Shown piece by piece: positions 47,891 to 60,641 of a stretch of DNA of 64,000 nucleotides (the stretch's first letter is position 1; the number at the start of each line of letters is the position of its first letter). The DNA is from Actinomycetota bacterium. Its GTDB lineage: Bacteria > Actinomycetota > Thermoleophilia > BMS3ABIN01. Made by a program: the position numbers and the translations under genes. The stretch covers positions 62,001-126,000 of the forward strand of contig JACRMB010000002.1 of assembly GCA_016235065.1 (NCBI GenBank), read 5' to 3'. The notes under the pieces are model-generated. The model had not been told where the DNA came from. It made no database searches and was given only the letters and a program-made list of their open reading frames with translations.

Positions 47891-48397
47891 ATGATAAATC
47901 CTGAACCCGGATTGGTAATTTGGACCCTGCTGACCTTCACGGTGCTGTTCTTCGCCCTGAGGAAATTCGCTTACGGTCCGATCCAGAACATGATCGACGC
48001 GCGCCGCGACGCCATCGAGCAGAGCATCAAGGCAGCGGAAGAAACGCGCCGCCAGGCTGAGCTCAAGTACGAGGAATATCTCGCGAGCATAGCCCAGGCC
48101 AAGCATGAGGCCGAGGAGATCATCGAGCGCGCCCACAAGGTGGGCGAAAGCACCAAATCCGAAATCGTCGACCAGGCTCGCGAGCAGGCTCAGAAAGAAG
48201 TCGAGGATGCCCGCGCCCAGATCCAGCGTGAGACCCGCAAGGCTGTCCAGGAGATCAAGGACCAGGTCGCTGACCTGACCATCCTGGCCGCCGGCAAGGT
48301 CACCGGTAAATCGATGAACAAAGAGGATCATCTGCGCCTGGTGGACGAAGCCCTGTCAGAAGTTGATTTCGAGCAGCTTGGCGCCGGAGGGAAGTAA
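47891..48397 (+). CDS. atpF: ATP synthase Fo subunit b
   Basis: Peripheral stalk subunit: one N-terminal membrane helix (LVIWTLLTFTVLFFALRKF) and a long charged coiled coil (AEETRRQAELKYEEYL onward). The 168-residue length is normal. The ATG at 47891 is 15 bases from GGGAGG, farther than ideal, but a longer frame to 47804 has no family-like sequence. Confidence 0.94.
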   Translation: MINPEPGLVIWTLLTFTVLFFALRKFAYGPIQNMIDARRDAIEQSIKAAEETRRQAELKYEEYLASIAQAKHEAEEIIERAHKVGESTKSEIVDQAREQAQKEVEDARAQIQRETRKAVQEIKDQVADLTILAAGKVTGKSMNKEDHLRLVDEALSEVDFEQLGAGGK

Positions 48398-48400
48398 GGC

Positions 48401-48954
48401 TTGGGCGATTCCAAAATAACGAATGTATATGCCCGGGCACTGTTCGAATCGGCGCGGGATGCCAATACCCTGGACGCCACTGCGGCCGACCTCGCGTCGT
48501 TCGCCGGCGCCATGGACGCATCTCCTGAGCTGACCGCGGTCATGTATAACCCCCGGATCGACACGGACACCAAAAAGAAGGTGGTGGCCCAGCTGACCGA
48601 GGGTGCGGACCGCATTTTCGTCAACGGTATCAACCTCCTGATCGACAAGCGCCACTCTGACCTGCTCTTCGATCTTAACGGGCAGTTCCAGAAGCTGCTC
48701 AAGACTGAGCAGAACGTGGTGGAGGTTGAAGTCACTTCGGCGGTGGATCTGCCGGAGGAGACCATGGCAGGCATTCGGAGGAGGATCGAGGAATCGACCG
48801 GCAGGAAGGTCGAGATCAAGGCCACAGTCCGTGAGGACATCATCGGTGGCCTCATCCTCAGATTTGGAGATGTAATCGTGGATAGTAGCCTGCAGGCGAA
48901 GCTCGAACAGCTGCGCTCGAGGCTATCTCAAGCCAACATAGGGAGTGAACAGCT

Positions 48955-48958
<4 letters not shown>
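48401..48958 (+). CDS. atpH: ATP synthase F1 subunit delta
   Basis: Links the peripheral stalk to the top of F1. The 185 residues have the family start [16 protein letters not shown] and the C-terminal motif [22 protein letters not shown]. The TTG at 48401 comes three bases after the atpF stop, with GGAGGG upstream. The stop overlaps the atpA start. Confidence 0.95.
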
Positions 48959-50499
<1,541 letters not shown>

Positions 50500-50520
50500 G
50501 CTGAGGAGTCAGACTACTAA

Positions 50521-51411
50521 ATGGCAAAGATAAAAGACATCGCTAGGCGGATCAGTTCCGTCAAGAATACGCGCAAGACCACCAAGGCGATGGAGATGGT
50601 GGCCGGCGCCCGCCTGCGGCGGGCCCAGTCGCGCATCGAAGCCCTGAGGCCCTACGCCGAACGCATGATGGAGCTGATGCAGGAAGTGTCCCGGGTCACC
50701 GAGCACACCAGCCAGTTCCCGCTGCTTGAAGTGCGCGAAGAAATAAGGACGGTCGCTATCGTCCTGCTCACCGGAGACCGCGGTCTGGCCGGCGCGTTCA
50801 ACGCCAATATCATCAGGCACGGCCTGACGCTGGCGGATGAGATGGAAGGCAAGGGCCGCCAGGTCAAATGGTTCGTCGTCGGCAAGAGGGGCATCGGTAC
50901 CATGCGCTTCCGCGGCATGGAGATCAAGGAGTCGATCCAGGGTATCACCGACCGGCCCAAGTACACTGATGCCGAGGATATGGCTCACCGCATCGTCTCT
51001 GCATATATAAACGGCGAAGTGGACCAGGTCCACCTGATCTATAACCATTTCAAGTCGGCGGTGGAGCAGACTGTGACCGAGCAGGTCATCCTGCCTCTTG
51101 GCAAGGAACTGGTTGAGACGGTTCCGGTCACGGAAGAAGAGCGCAAGCTTCAGGGTGATTTTATCTACGAGCCGGATTCGGCTTCGATTCTCTCTGACCT
51201 GCTGCCCAACTATGTCGATACCGGCATCTACCGGGCATTGCTGGAATCAACTGCAAGCGAACACGGGGCTCGCATGACCGCGATGCGCAACGCCTCCGAA
51301 GCGGCGGAAGAGATGGTGGACAAACTGACGCTCGACATGAACAAGGCGCGCCAGGCAGCCATCACCCAGGAGATCCTGGAAGTAGTCGGCGGCGCCGAGG
51401 CGCTCGCATAG
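50521..51411 (+). CDS. atpG: ATP synthase F1 subunit gamma
   Basis: Central rotor shaft. The 296 residues keep the N-terminal KDIARRISSVKNTRKTTKAM and C-terminal MRNASEAAEEMVDKL helices that form the coiled coil, and VLLTGDRGLAGAFN in the globular part. There is a 21-base gap from atpA. Confidence 0.96.
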   Translation: MAKIKDIARRISSVKNTRKTTKAMEMVAGARLRRAQSRIEALRPYAERMMELMQEVSRVTEHTSQFPLLEVREEIRTVAIVLLTGDRGLAGAFNANIIRHGLTLADEMEGKGRQVKWFVVGKRGIGTMRFRGMEIKESIQGITDRPKYTDAEDMAHRIVSAYINGEVDQVHLIYNHFKSAVEQTVTEQVILPLGKELVETVPVTEEERKLQGDFIYEPDSASILSDLLPNYVDTGIYRALLESTASEHGARMTAMRNASEAAEEMVDKLTLDMNKARQAAITQEILEVVGGAEALA

Positions 51412-51468
51412 AGCGGATATCGGCAAGGAAGGCCGCCGGCAAGCCTGGAAACGAAAGTTTATTGGTAA

Positions 51469-52941
<1,473 letters not shown>

Positions 52942-52982
52942 GCGGCGCCTCGCGCCAGATAGCCCCAGACGGCTGACAGTCA

Positions 52983-53408
52983 ATGGATGATACGAATACA
53001 CTAATCGGGTTCAAGTGCGAGATAGTCACTCCTGAGGGACTTATCTACGACGGGCCGTGTGACATGGTCATCGTCCCCGGAGAGATGGGCGAACTTGGCA
53101 TCCTGCCCCGGCACGCGCCGCTGGTTTCGCGCACTGTTATCGGTGAAGCGAGGTTCAAGGACCCGGTCAGCGGCTGGACTCTACTCGCGGTGGGTAACGG
53201 CTACGTCAAGATGCAGTTCGACCGGCTTCTGCTGCTGGTGGATACAGCTGAGAAAGCCGAAGACATCGATACCACTCGCGCCCGGGCTGCCCTGGAGCGC
53301 GCCGAGAGCTTCCTGGCCCGCGCCCAGGAGACCGGAATCGACCTCCATCGCGCCGAGCAATCCCGTCACCGGGCGGCAAATCGACTCAAGGTTGCAGGAA
53401 AAGTCTAA
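52983..53408 (+). CDS. atpC: ATP synthase F1 subunit epsilon
   Basis: Rotor-foot subunit that can inhibit ATP hydrolysis. The 141-residue protein has the beta-sandwich with VTPEGLIYDGPCDMVIVPGEMGELGILPRHAPLV and a C-terminal helical hairpin (ARAALERAESFLARAQE). It is the last gene of the operon; murA follows 71 bases later. Confidence 0.95.
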   Translation: MDDTNTLIGFKCEIVTPEGLIYDGPCDMVIVPGEMGELGILPRHAPLVSRTVIGEARFKDPVSGWTLLAVGNGYVKMQFDRLLLLVDTAEKAEDIDTTRARAALERAESFLARAQETGIDLHRAEQSRHRAANRLKVAGKV

Positions 53409-53479
53409 GTCCGCGTGGTAGAAGGTTATGGGCGGTGGGGTGGAAATTCCCTCCCAAAACCTCTAACCTCTAGGTAAGT

Positions 53480-54766
53480 ATGGCCAAATACGTAATCAAC
53501 GGTGGTTTCCCCCTCGTGGGCGCCGTCAGGATTTCAGGGGCCAAGAATTCGGCACTGAAACTGATGGCGGCCTCGCTGCTGACGACCGGTAAAGTCACTC
53601 TCCACAATGTTCCCCTGATCAAGGACGTCTTCACGATGGCGGACGTGCTCAGGGAGATCGGCGCCGATGTCACCATCGGCCCCGACAGTGTCGAGATCGA
53701 TGCTTCCGGCGAGCTTTCCCACACGACACCATATGAGCTGGTGCGCAAGATGCGTGCTTCCATCGTGGTCATGGGTCCGCTGCTTGCCCGGCTGCACCGC
53801 GCCCGGGTCGCCATGCCCGGCGGCTGCAACATCGGGCCCCGGCAGATCGACTTCCATCTGAGCAGTCTGGAAAAACTGGGCGCGCGCATCAACGCCGATC
53901 ACGGCTTCATCAATGTGGCCACCAACGGCCTGACCGGCGATGTCATCAGCCTCGATTATCCCAGTGTCGGCGCCACCGAGAACGTGATGATGGCCGCCTG
54001 CCTGGCCAGGGGCCGCACCGTCATCGAGAGCGCCGCCCGTGAGCCCGAGATCATCGACCTCGCCAAGTTCCTCACCTCCATGGGCGCTAATATCAGCGGC
54101 GCCGGTTCGGAGACCATTGTCATCGAGGGTGTAGAGGAACTGGAGGGCGCGACTCACACTGTCGTACCTGACCGGGTCGAGGCGGGGACATTCATGATCG
54201 CCGCCGCAGTCACCCGGGGTGATGTCGAAGTCGAGGGCATCAATCCGCTTCACCTGGAGATATTCATCAGCAAACTTCGCGCCATCGGCGTCGATATCAA
54301 GGAATTCGACAGCAGCGTACGCTGCCGGGGCGAGGGCGAGTATACGAGCACCGACATCGCGACCCTGCCCCATCCGGGCTTCCCAACCGACCTGCAGGCG
54401 CCGATGATCGTGCTCCTTTCTCTGGCTCGGGGTCACAGTATAGTCACCGAGAACGTCTTCGAGAACCGCTTCGGTTTCGTCGATGAGCTCAACCGCCTGG
54501 GCGCCAACGTGCGGGTCAGCGGCCATCACGCAGTCGTGCATGGCGGCAGCAGACTGGAGGGCACGATAGTCGAGGCTCCTGACCTCAGGGCAGGCGCCGC
54601 GCTGGTGCTGGCCGGCATGGCTGCTTCGGGCACCACCGAGATCGGCCGCATCGGCCACATCGACCGCGGCTACGAGAATTTCGAGCTGAAACTGCAGGCG
54701 CTCGGTGCTGATATCCAGCGGGTCGAGACCAGCGACCGCTCCCACTTTATCGCTCCCTTAAACTAG
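53480..54766 (+). CDS. murA: UDP-N-acetylglucosamine 1-carboxyvinyltransferase MurA
   Basis: First committed step of peptidoglycan synthesis, adding enolpyruvate to UDP-GlcNAc in the cytoplasm. The 428 residues include [16 protein letters not shown], the substrate loop with C116 ([15 protein letters not shown], the fosfomycin-target cysteine) and [11 protein letters not shown]. The loop cysteine is kept, so fosfomycin sensitivity is expected. AGGTAAG precedes the ATG. Its place after atpC is common in actinobacteria and firmicutes. Confidence 0.96.
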   Translation: MAKYVINGGFPLVGAVRISGAKNSALKLMAASLLTTGKVTLHNVPLIKDVFTMADVLREIGADVTIGPDSVEIDASGELSHTTPYELVRKMRASIVVMGPLLARLHRARVAMPGGCNIGPRQIDFHLSSLEKLGARINADHGFINVATNGLTGDVISLDYPSVGATENVMMAACLARGRTVIESAAREPEIIDLAKFLTSMGANISGAGSETIVIEGVEELEGATHTVVPDRVEAGTFMIAAAVTRGDVEVEGINPLHLEIFISKLRAIGVDIKEFDSSVRCRGEGEYTSTDIATLPHPGFPTDLQAPMIVLLSLARGHSIVTENVFENRFGFVDELNRLGANVRVSGHHAVVHGGSRLEGTIVEAPDLRAGAALVLAGMAASGTTEIGRIGHIDRGYENFELKLQALGADIQRVETSDRSHFIAPLN

Positions 54767-54820
54767 GTTGTCCGGTATGCTGTCCCTGTTTTCCGCTGTC
54801 AGAGCGAAGGAAGCCTAGCC

Positions 54821-55927
54821 CTGTCCAGGATCTTTGCAGTCAAGATCGGCAGCAACACCCTCACCGACGTGCAGGGTTGCCTTCGTGACGACACCCTCGC
54901 CGGACTCGTAGGCGAGATCGCGGCGCTGGCTAAGGGCGGCGACAAGGTCCTGCTGGTCTCTTCGGGGGCGATCTCCTGCGGCCTCGGCCTGATACCCATA
55001 GACGGCCGTCCAACAGAGACTGTGGAGCTGCAGGCAGCCTCCGCCATCGGCCAGGGCCGGCTCTTCCACCGCTACTACCGCCTCTTCGCCGACATGGGTG
55101 TGACCGCGGCGCAGGTCCTGCTGACATCGTTCGACATAGAAGCCCGCAGCCAGTATCTCAACGCCCGCAATACCCTGCTCAAGCTGCTGGAATGGGGGAT
55201 CGTCCCCATCGTCAACGAGAACGACACTACTTCCGCGGACGAGATCCGCTACGGCGACAACGACTTCCTGGCGGCCCAGGCTGCCATCCTGGTGAAGGCT
55301 GACCTGCTGATGTTGCTCACCGATACGGAGGGGTTATATACTAGTGACCCTTCCGAGGATTCCGGCGCCCAGCTGGTCGAAGAGGTGCGGGACTGGTCGG
55401 AGCTGGAGCGGATAGAGGCCGGTGGCACCGGCAGCGCTATCGGTTCGGGAGGTATGAAAAGCAAGATCGTTGCCGCGCAGATGGCGACCACGGCCAACAT
55501 CGAGACGGTCATCGCCAACGGCTCCCGTCCTGGCGTGGTGACAGCCATCGCCGCCGGAGAGAAAGTAGGGACCCGGTTCCATCCTCTCAAATCCTCCATG
55601 AGCAGTTTCAAGCTCTGGTTGAGGTATGGCCGGCCCAGCAGCGGCGCCCTGGTGGTCGACGAGGGCGCGGCCAACGCGCTCAGAAAGCGCGGCAAGAGCT
55701 TGCTGCCTGCAGGGATAACGCGGGTGGAGGGCCATTTTGCTGCCGGTGAGGCCGTCGACGTCTTCTTCCGTAAGGACGGCAGGCGCCTGATCGGTAAGGG
55801 AATCACGAATTTTTCCGCGGACGAACTGCGGCGCATCAAGGGCATGCAGAGCCGCCAGGTCATGAAACTGCTTCCCCATGGGGAAGAGGAAGTCATCCAC
55901 CGGGACTATTTCGTCCTGGCGGACTGA
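54821..55927 (+). CDS. proB: Glutamate 5-kinase ProB
   Basis: Phosphorylates glutamate in the first step of proline synthesis. The 368 residues have the kinase core (AVKIGSNTLT, LLVSSGAISCG, PIVNENDT, GTGSAIGSGGMKSKI) and a C-terminal PUA domain. The start is unusual: the conserved AVKIGSNTL begins before the first GTG (54869), and no ATG, GTG or TTG lies in frame between it and the upstream stop. A CTG at 54821, eight bases after GAAGGAAG, fits the family N-terminus. ProA follows after 16 bases. Confidence 0.93.
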   Translation: MSRIFAVKIGSNTLTDVQGCLRDDTLAGLVGEIAALAKGGDKVLLVSSGAISCGLGLIPIDGRPTETVELQAASAIGQGRLFHRYYRLFADMGVTAAQVLLTSFDIEARSQYLNARNTLLKLLEWGIVPIVNENDTTSADEIRYGDNDFLAAQAAILVKADLLMLLTDTEGLYTSDPSEDSGAQLVEEVRDWSELERIEAGGTGSAIGSGGMKSKIVAAQMATTANIETVIANGSRPGVVTAIAAGEKVGTRFHPLKSSMSSFKLWLRYGRPSSGALVVDEGAANALRKRGKSLLPAGITRVEGHFAAGEAVDVFFRKDGRRLIGKGITNFSADELRRIKGMQSRQVMKLLPHGEEEVIHRDYFVLAD

Positions 55928-55943
55928 AAGAACGGATGAACAG

Positions 55944-57200
55944 ATGAAGATCAAGGATATCTGCGTAAACGCCAGGCAGGCTTCACGCGAGCTGGCTTCA
56001 CTGCCCGCCGCCACCAAAAACAAGGCGCTCAACGAGATCGCCATGGCGCTGGAGCGGCGTACTCCCGAGATACTCCGCGAGAACCGCGACGACGTCAAGG
56101 AAGGCAAGGCGGCCCACCTATCCGGGGCGCTGCTGGACCGGCTCATGCTCGACGAGGACCGCATCCGCGAGATGGCCTGGAGCCTCAGGAGCATCGCCTC
56201 CCTGCCAGACCCCGTCGGCGAGGTCGTCGATGGCTGGCGGTTGCCCAACGGCATGCAGATCGAGAAGATCCGGGTCCCCTTCGGCGTGGTGGCGGTCATT
56301 TTTGAAGCCAGACCCAACGTCACTGTGGATGCCGCCGGACTCTGCCTCAAGACCGGCAACGCCGTCATCCTGCGCGGCGGCAGCGACGCACTGCATTCCA
56401 TCCGCATGCTCACTGAGGTCATCAATGGCGCTCTCACCGCAGCCGGGCTGCCTGCTAACGCCGTATCGCTGGTGGAATCACGCGACCGCAGCCATCTGAA
56501 GCAGCTGCTGCAGATGAGCGACTACATAGACCTGATAATTCCCCGCGGCGGCGAGTCGCTCAAGGAATATCTGGTAAAGCACTCCAAGATCCCCGTCATC
56601 TATGCCGCCGGCGGCAACTGCCATGTCTTCGTCGACGCCAGCGCCGACCTGGAAAAAGCGGCGAAGATCGTGCTCAACGCCAAATGCCAGCGCCCTGGTG
56701 TCTGCAACTCCGCTGAGACACTGCTTATCCACCAGGATATCGCGGCCGAATTCGTGCCGGTAATCGCCAAAGAACTACTCAAGCGCAAGGTCAAGCTGCA
56801 TGTGGACGAGGAAAGCCGCAGGCACATCAAGGGCAAGGCGGATGGCGTCACCGAAGCCACCAGCGAAGACTACGCCACCGAATACCTCGACCTGGAGATG
56901 GCTTTCAGGGTGGTGAGCGGCGTGGATGAAGCAATCGAGCACATCGCGACCTATGGCACCGGCCATTCCGAAGCGATACTCACCGGCGACCTGGAAAACT
57001 CCCGGGCGTTCACGGCCCGCGTTGACGCCGCCTGCGTCTATGTCAATGCCTCCACCCGCTTCACCGACGGAGGACAGTTCGGTATGGGCGCCGAAATCGG
57101 TATCAGCACCCAGAAGCTGCATGCCCGGGGTCCGCTGGGCCTCAGGGAGCTGACCTCGGTCAAGTATGTGATCACCGGGGACGGACAGGTTCGCAGCTAA
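55944..57200 (+). CDS. proA: Gamma-glutamyl phosphate reductase ProA
   Basis: Reduces glutamyl phosphate to glutamate semialdehyde, the second proline step. The 418 residues contain PFGVVAVIFEARPNVT, GNAVILRGGSDA and the active-site cysteine in QRPGVCNSAETLLIH. GGQFGMGAEIGISTQKLHARGP appears in blocks near the end. I chose the ATG at 55944; the longer frame overlaps proB. Confidence 0.96.
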   Translation: MKIKDICVNARQASRELASLPAATKNKALNEIAMALERRTPEILRENRDDVKEGKAAHLSGALLDRLMLDEDRIREMAWSLRSIASLPDPVGEVVDGWRLPNGMQIEKIRVPFGVVAVIFEARPNVTVDAAGLCLKTGNAVILRGGSDALHSIRMLTEVINGALTAAGLPANAVSLVESRDRSHLKQLLQMSDYIDLIIPRGGESLKEYLVKHSKIPVIYAAGGNCHVFVDASADLEKAAKIVLNAKCQRPGVCNSAETLLIHQDIAAEFVPVIAKELLKRKVKLHVDEESRRHIKGKADGVTEATSEDYATEYLDLEMAFRVVSGVDEAIEHIATYGTGHSEAILTGDLENSRAFTARVDAACVYVNASTRFTDGGQFGMGAEIGISTQKLHARGPLGLRELTSVKYVITGDGQVRS

Positions 57201-57282
57201 GCTGTCGCTGCGGATCCGGCGAAGCGCGCTGCGAGATCCGGAGGATGGCCCAAGTGCATCGACGCTACGCCGAACTGACATC

Positions 57283-57885
57283 ATGTCTTTGACAAAAATC
57301 GCCATCATGGGCGGCACCTTCAACCCGATCCATATCGGCCACCTCGTATGCGCTGAGGAGGCGGTATCCCAGTACGGGCTGGACCGGGTGTTGTTCATGC
57401 CCACCGGAACGCCGCCACACAAGGATATCGAGGCAGGCGTCAGCGCTGAAGACCGCTTCCGAATGACGGAAATCGCCACTGATAACAATCCGCGCTTCGA
57501 GGTCTCGCGTTACGAGATCAACAAACAGCAGGTGTGTTACACGGTTGACACGGTGAGGCATCTCCGGAAAGAAATGTCCGACGCGGAGCTTTTCTTCATA
57601 ACCGGAACCGATGCCGTGGTCGAGATCCTCGAATGGAAGGATCCGGAGGAGATCCTGCAGCTGGCGACACTTATCGCCGCGACCCGTCCCGGATTCCCCC
57701 TGGACCGGATCCCGGCAAGGATCCGGGAGCTGATGGATGAAGGCCGGGTCCGTGTCATGGAGATTCCCTGCATAGGGGTATCTTCGAGCCTGGTCAGGGA
57801 GAGGGTGGCAGCCGGCCGGTCCATTAGATATCTGGTCCCCGAGGGCGTCGAGAGATTCATTGAAAAAGAACGACTATACCTTTAA
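57283..57885 (+). CDS. nadD: Nicotinate-nucleotide adenylyltransferase NadD
   Basis: Makes deamido-NAD from nicotinate mononucleotide and ATP. The 200-residue protein has the nucleotidyltransferase motifs IMGGTFNPIHIGHL and GVSSSLVRERV, and MPTGTPPHK for the substrate. Its end overlaps the start of the LytR_C gene by 26 bases, and rsfS follows, the standard actinobacterial group. Confidence 0.95.
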   Translation: MSLTKIAIMGGTFNPIHIGHLVCAEEAVSQYGLDRVLFMPTGTPPHKDIEAGVSAEDRFRMTEIATDNNPRFEVSRYEINKQQVCYTVDTVRHLRKEMSDAELFFITGTDAVVEILEWKDPEEILQLATLIAATRPGFPLDRIPARIRELMDEGRVRVMEIPCIGVSSSLVRERVAAGRSIRYLVPEGVERFIEKERLYL

Positions 57886-59110
57886 AAGCAGCCCCAAGCG
57901 CAGCCAGCGGCGGCGGAGCAGCCGTTATGGAGCTGCGAGCGAATCGGGATACCGGCGCGCCCGGCTTTCGGCGAGGCAGCATGAAAAGCGCCGGCGCTCG
58001 ATCGCCATAATCATGATCTCCGGCCTGGTGGTCGCGGCTCTGGTCTTCGCCGGTGTCTTCCTGGCGATGCGCGCCGGCGATTCATCAGGGGCAGCTTCAG
58101 ACGAATCAGTCAGCAGCGGCAGTTCCGGCACAGTCATCATGACCGGCAGGGACGACGCCGGCAAACTGAGCCAGCTCGCGGTCCTGGTCCCGGACACCCA
58201 GGGTGGATACAGCTTCTACACGATCAATCCGCGTACAGTGGCAGATACTCCCGGTCATGGGTTCCAGCAGCTGGCGCAGGTGGCGGAACTTGGCGGCCAG
58301 GAACTCGTGGACCAGGCGGTCGCCAACCTCCTTCAGGTCCCTATCCAGTACCACGTGGATCTGGGATATCCGACCCTGGAGATAGCCGCCGAACAGGCAG
58401 GGATCATCGATTTTAAGACCGACCGGCCGCTCACCCTCAACGGCGCGGGTGAGGCTATCAGCTTCGCCGCCGGCGACAATCCAGCCTCAGCCCAGCGAGC
58501 CATCTTGAACCTCAAGGCGTCCATGGATGACGGCCAGGCCGGCCCCAGGGTGCAGGCGCTCTTCTACCAGGGACTGCGCGATGCCCTTGCCATGAAACCG
58601 GAACCGGAGCGCCGGGCGCTGGCGCAGCTGCTGTTGAAGCGGCTTGAGACTGATATGGACGAGGGCGATTTCGTAGACCTATTTGTGGCGATGACCACTT
58701 CGGGGCGCGCATTCGGCGCCTGGCCGCTGCCGGTCAGGCTGGCGGGTTCAGGACCTGACTGGTACCTGGAACCGGTCCCCGCAGAGGTGGAGATGCTGAT
58801 GACGGGCGATACCGGCGATTCCGGGATAATCCTGGAGATCCATAACGGAACCGAGGCCGTGGGCGTCGTCGAGGCGGCAGGGGAGCGGCTGGCGCCGCTG
58901 CGTTATGGCACCACCCTGCAGACGGATCCTTCGGGAGTCGATTTCGAGAATACCCAGATACGGGTGGGCAGCGAAGCTCTCGCTGCGGGCAACAGGATCC
59001 GCGATCTGCTCGGCAAGGGAACCATCATCAAGGATGAATACATGGAAAAGCAGCAAATCATTGTTATTATTGGTAGAGACCTGCCTCTGGCTGAGCTGGA
59101 GAAAAGATAA
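57860..59110 (+). CDS. Membrane-anchored LytR C-terminal-domain protein
   Basis: A 416-residue protein with a very basic cytoplasmic N-terminus, one membrane helix (IAIIMISGLVVAALVFAGVFLA in part) and an outer domain. The region after the helix (LAVLVPDTQGGYSFYTINPRT) resembles a degenerate LytR-CpsA-Psr fold. The C-terminal 85 residues match the LytR_C domain (ILEIHNGTEAVGVVEAAGERL). The catalytic arginines of LCP phosphotransferases are not obvious, so an enzymatic role is uncertain; a wall-polymer function is likely. The TTG at 57860 follows GAGAG and lies inside nadD. Confidence 0.8.
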   Translation: MKKNDYTFKSSPKRSQRRRSSRYGAASESGYRRARLSARQHEKRRRSIAIIMISGLVVAALVFAGVFLAMRAGDSSGAASDESVSSGSSGTVIMTGRDDAGKLSQLAVLVPDTQGGYSFYTINPRTVADTPGHGFQQLAQVAELGGQELVDQAVANLLQVPIQYHVDLGYPTLEIAAEQAGIIDFKTDRPLTLNGAGEAISFAAGDNPASAQRAILNLKASMDDGQAGPRVQALFYQGLRDALAMKPEPERRALAQLLLKRLETDMDEGDFVDLFVAMTTSGRAFGAWPLPVRLAGSGPDWYLEPVPAEVEMLMTGDTGDSGIILEIHNGTEAVGVVEAAGERLAPLRYGTTLQTDPSGVDFENTQIRVGSEALAAGNRIRDLLGKGTIIKDEYMEKQQIIVIIGRDLPLAELEKR

Positions 59111-59155
59111 GGCAGTACGATAAACGACAGGGCAAACAGGAGAATCAAAAGACGC

Positions 59156-59545
59156 ATGCAAAAAGAGACATACGAGAGGTCCCCGATCACTAAAGCACAA
59201 AGCAGCGAAAGCTTCGTCCAGGCGATAGCCCAGGCGGCGGCTGACAAGAAGGCAGAAGACATACTGATCCTCGATATGAGAGAGGTCTGCAGTTATACAG
59301 ACTTCTTCCTGATCTGCGAAGGCAGGTCATCCCGTCAGACAAAGGCCATCGCGGACGAGATCCGGCTCAAGATGAAATCTGAAGGCACGTTGCCGCTACG
59401 CGTCGAGGGCGAAGCCCGCGGCGACTGGGTGCTGATGGATTATCTGACTGTAGTCGTGCACATCTTCACTCCCGAAGCCCGCGACTTCTACCGGCTGGAA
59501 GTACTCTGGAAAGAAGCCCCCCGGGTCGAGGCTGCCGTTTCGTGA
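59156..59545 (+). CDS. rsfS: Ribosomal silencing factor RsfS
   Basis: Binds L14 on the large ribosomal subunit and blocks subunit joining in starvation. The 129 residues have the family motifs ADKKAEDILILDMREVCSYTDFFLICEG (in two blocks) and GDWVLMDYLTVVVHIFTPEARDFYRLE. AGGAGA precedes the ATG. It is the third gene of the nadD–LytR_C–rsfS set. Confidence 0.95.
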   Translation: MQKETYERSPITKAQSSESFVQAIAQAAADKKAEDILILDMREVCSYTDFFLICEGRSSRQTKAIADEIRLKMKSEGTLPLRVEGEARGDWVLMDYLTVVVHIFTPEARDFYRLEVLWKEAPRVEAAVS

Positions 59546-59615
59546 TGGCGGCTCTATCGCAGGTTTCGGCGGTGCGTATCGACCCGGTAGCGATTTCCTT
59601 CTGGCTGGAACGCCC

Positions 59616-60641
59616 GTGAATTCCCGCGAACGCTTCCTGGCGGTGCTGGCAGGAGAGACGCCCGACATGGTCCCCATCGTGCCGGTAGTAGACGGGTACT
59701 TTGCCCCGAAGATGATCGGCCGTGCCAACGACGAATGTTTTCTGGACGGGAACTGCCTGGCGGAGGCTCTCGCTGCCTCGCGGGAACGTTTCGGCTACGA
59801 CGGCGTGCTTGCCGAAATGGGACTCGGGCCGGAGCCGAACGTACTCGGCGCTCCGATGGAGGTCGAGGGCAACGACGTCCCCCTCGTTGTGGAGAGCATC
59901 ATCGGCGGCCGCGAGGATTTCGGGAACCTGAAGATTCCCGCCGATCCGGCGGCTGTAGGAGCCGGCGGCAAACTGGAGCCGGTGGAGAGGCTGGTCAGTG
60001 CTTCAAACGGTGAATATGCCGTCCTCGGCAGTGTCCGCTCTCCCTTCGAATACGCGGCGACCGTCCGTGGACTCATGGAATTCATGACCGATTTTTATCG
60101 CGATCCGGAGATGGTCCGCGACCTCATCGCCGCGGTGACGCCGGCTACTCTGACAGTCGGTCAGGCCCTGGCCGAGGCCGGCGTCGACGCCCTGGTGATG
60201 AAAGACTCTTTTGCATCCTCCAGCATGATCTCTCCCGACCATTACCGGGAGTTCGCTTATCCGGCCGAGTGTGAAGCCATAGCCGGCCTCAGCGCCAGGA
60301 TTCCGGTTATCCTCCACATCTGCCGAAATAGTATGCCTATCCTCGAGGATATGGCGAAGACGGGCGCCGCGGTGCTGGAGATCGACTCGCCGGTGAACCT
60401 GGCCGCTGCCAGGGAGGCGGTTGGCGACAGGGTAGTCCTCAAGGGCAACATCGATGCCGCCGCCGTGATCGAGAAGGGCAGCGTCGATGATGTGAAAGCA
60501 GCGGTGCGGGCGGCAATGGACGCAGCCAAGGAGGGTGGCCGGTTCATCCTCAGTACAGGAGATTCGCTATCCCTGGATGCCCCGGATGAGAATCTTGCGG
60601 CACTGGTCAGCTATGGTAGAGAATATGGAAGGTATCGATGA
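59616..60641 (+). CDS. Uroporphyrinogen decarboxylase-like methyltransferase (MtaA/CmuA family)
   Basis: A 341-residue TIM-barrel protein of the UroD/MtaA type, which moves methyl groups between a corrinoid protein and a thiol or other acceptor. The zinc motif H-x-C is present in VILHICRN, and the C-terminal cysteine of coenzyme M enzymes is replaced by serine/threonine residues in FILSTGDSLS. It is therefore probably not a coenzyme M methylase. GTG at 59616. The stop overlaps the corrinoid gene by four bases, which argues that the two proteins act together. The methyl donor cannot be deduced. Confidence 0.85.
   Translation: MNSRERFLAVLAGETPDMVPIVPVVDGYFAPKMIGRANDECFLDGNCLAEALAASRERFGYDGVLAEMGLGPEPNVLGAPMEVEGNDVPLVVESIIGGREDFGNLKIPADPAAVGAGGKLEPVERLVSASNGEYAVLGSVRSPFEYAATVRGLMEFMTDFYRDPEMVRDLIAAVTPATLTVGQALAEAGVDALVMKDSFASSSMISPDHYREFAYPAECEAIAGLSARIPVILHICRNSMPILEDMAKTGAAVLEIDSPVNLAAAREAVGDRVVLKGNIDAAAVIEKGSVDDVKAAVRAAMDAAKEGGRFILSTGDSLSLDAPDENLAALVSYGREYGRYR

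Noticed and set aside
54869-55927. GTG at 54869 as the start of proB
   Set aside because: It would delete the conserved phosphate-binding N-terminus (AVKIGSNTL).
57241-57297. Fifteen-codon frame after GGAGG between proA and nadD
   Set aside because: The Shine-Dalgarno abuts the ATG with no spacing and the peptide overlaps the nadD start; treated as chance.
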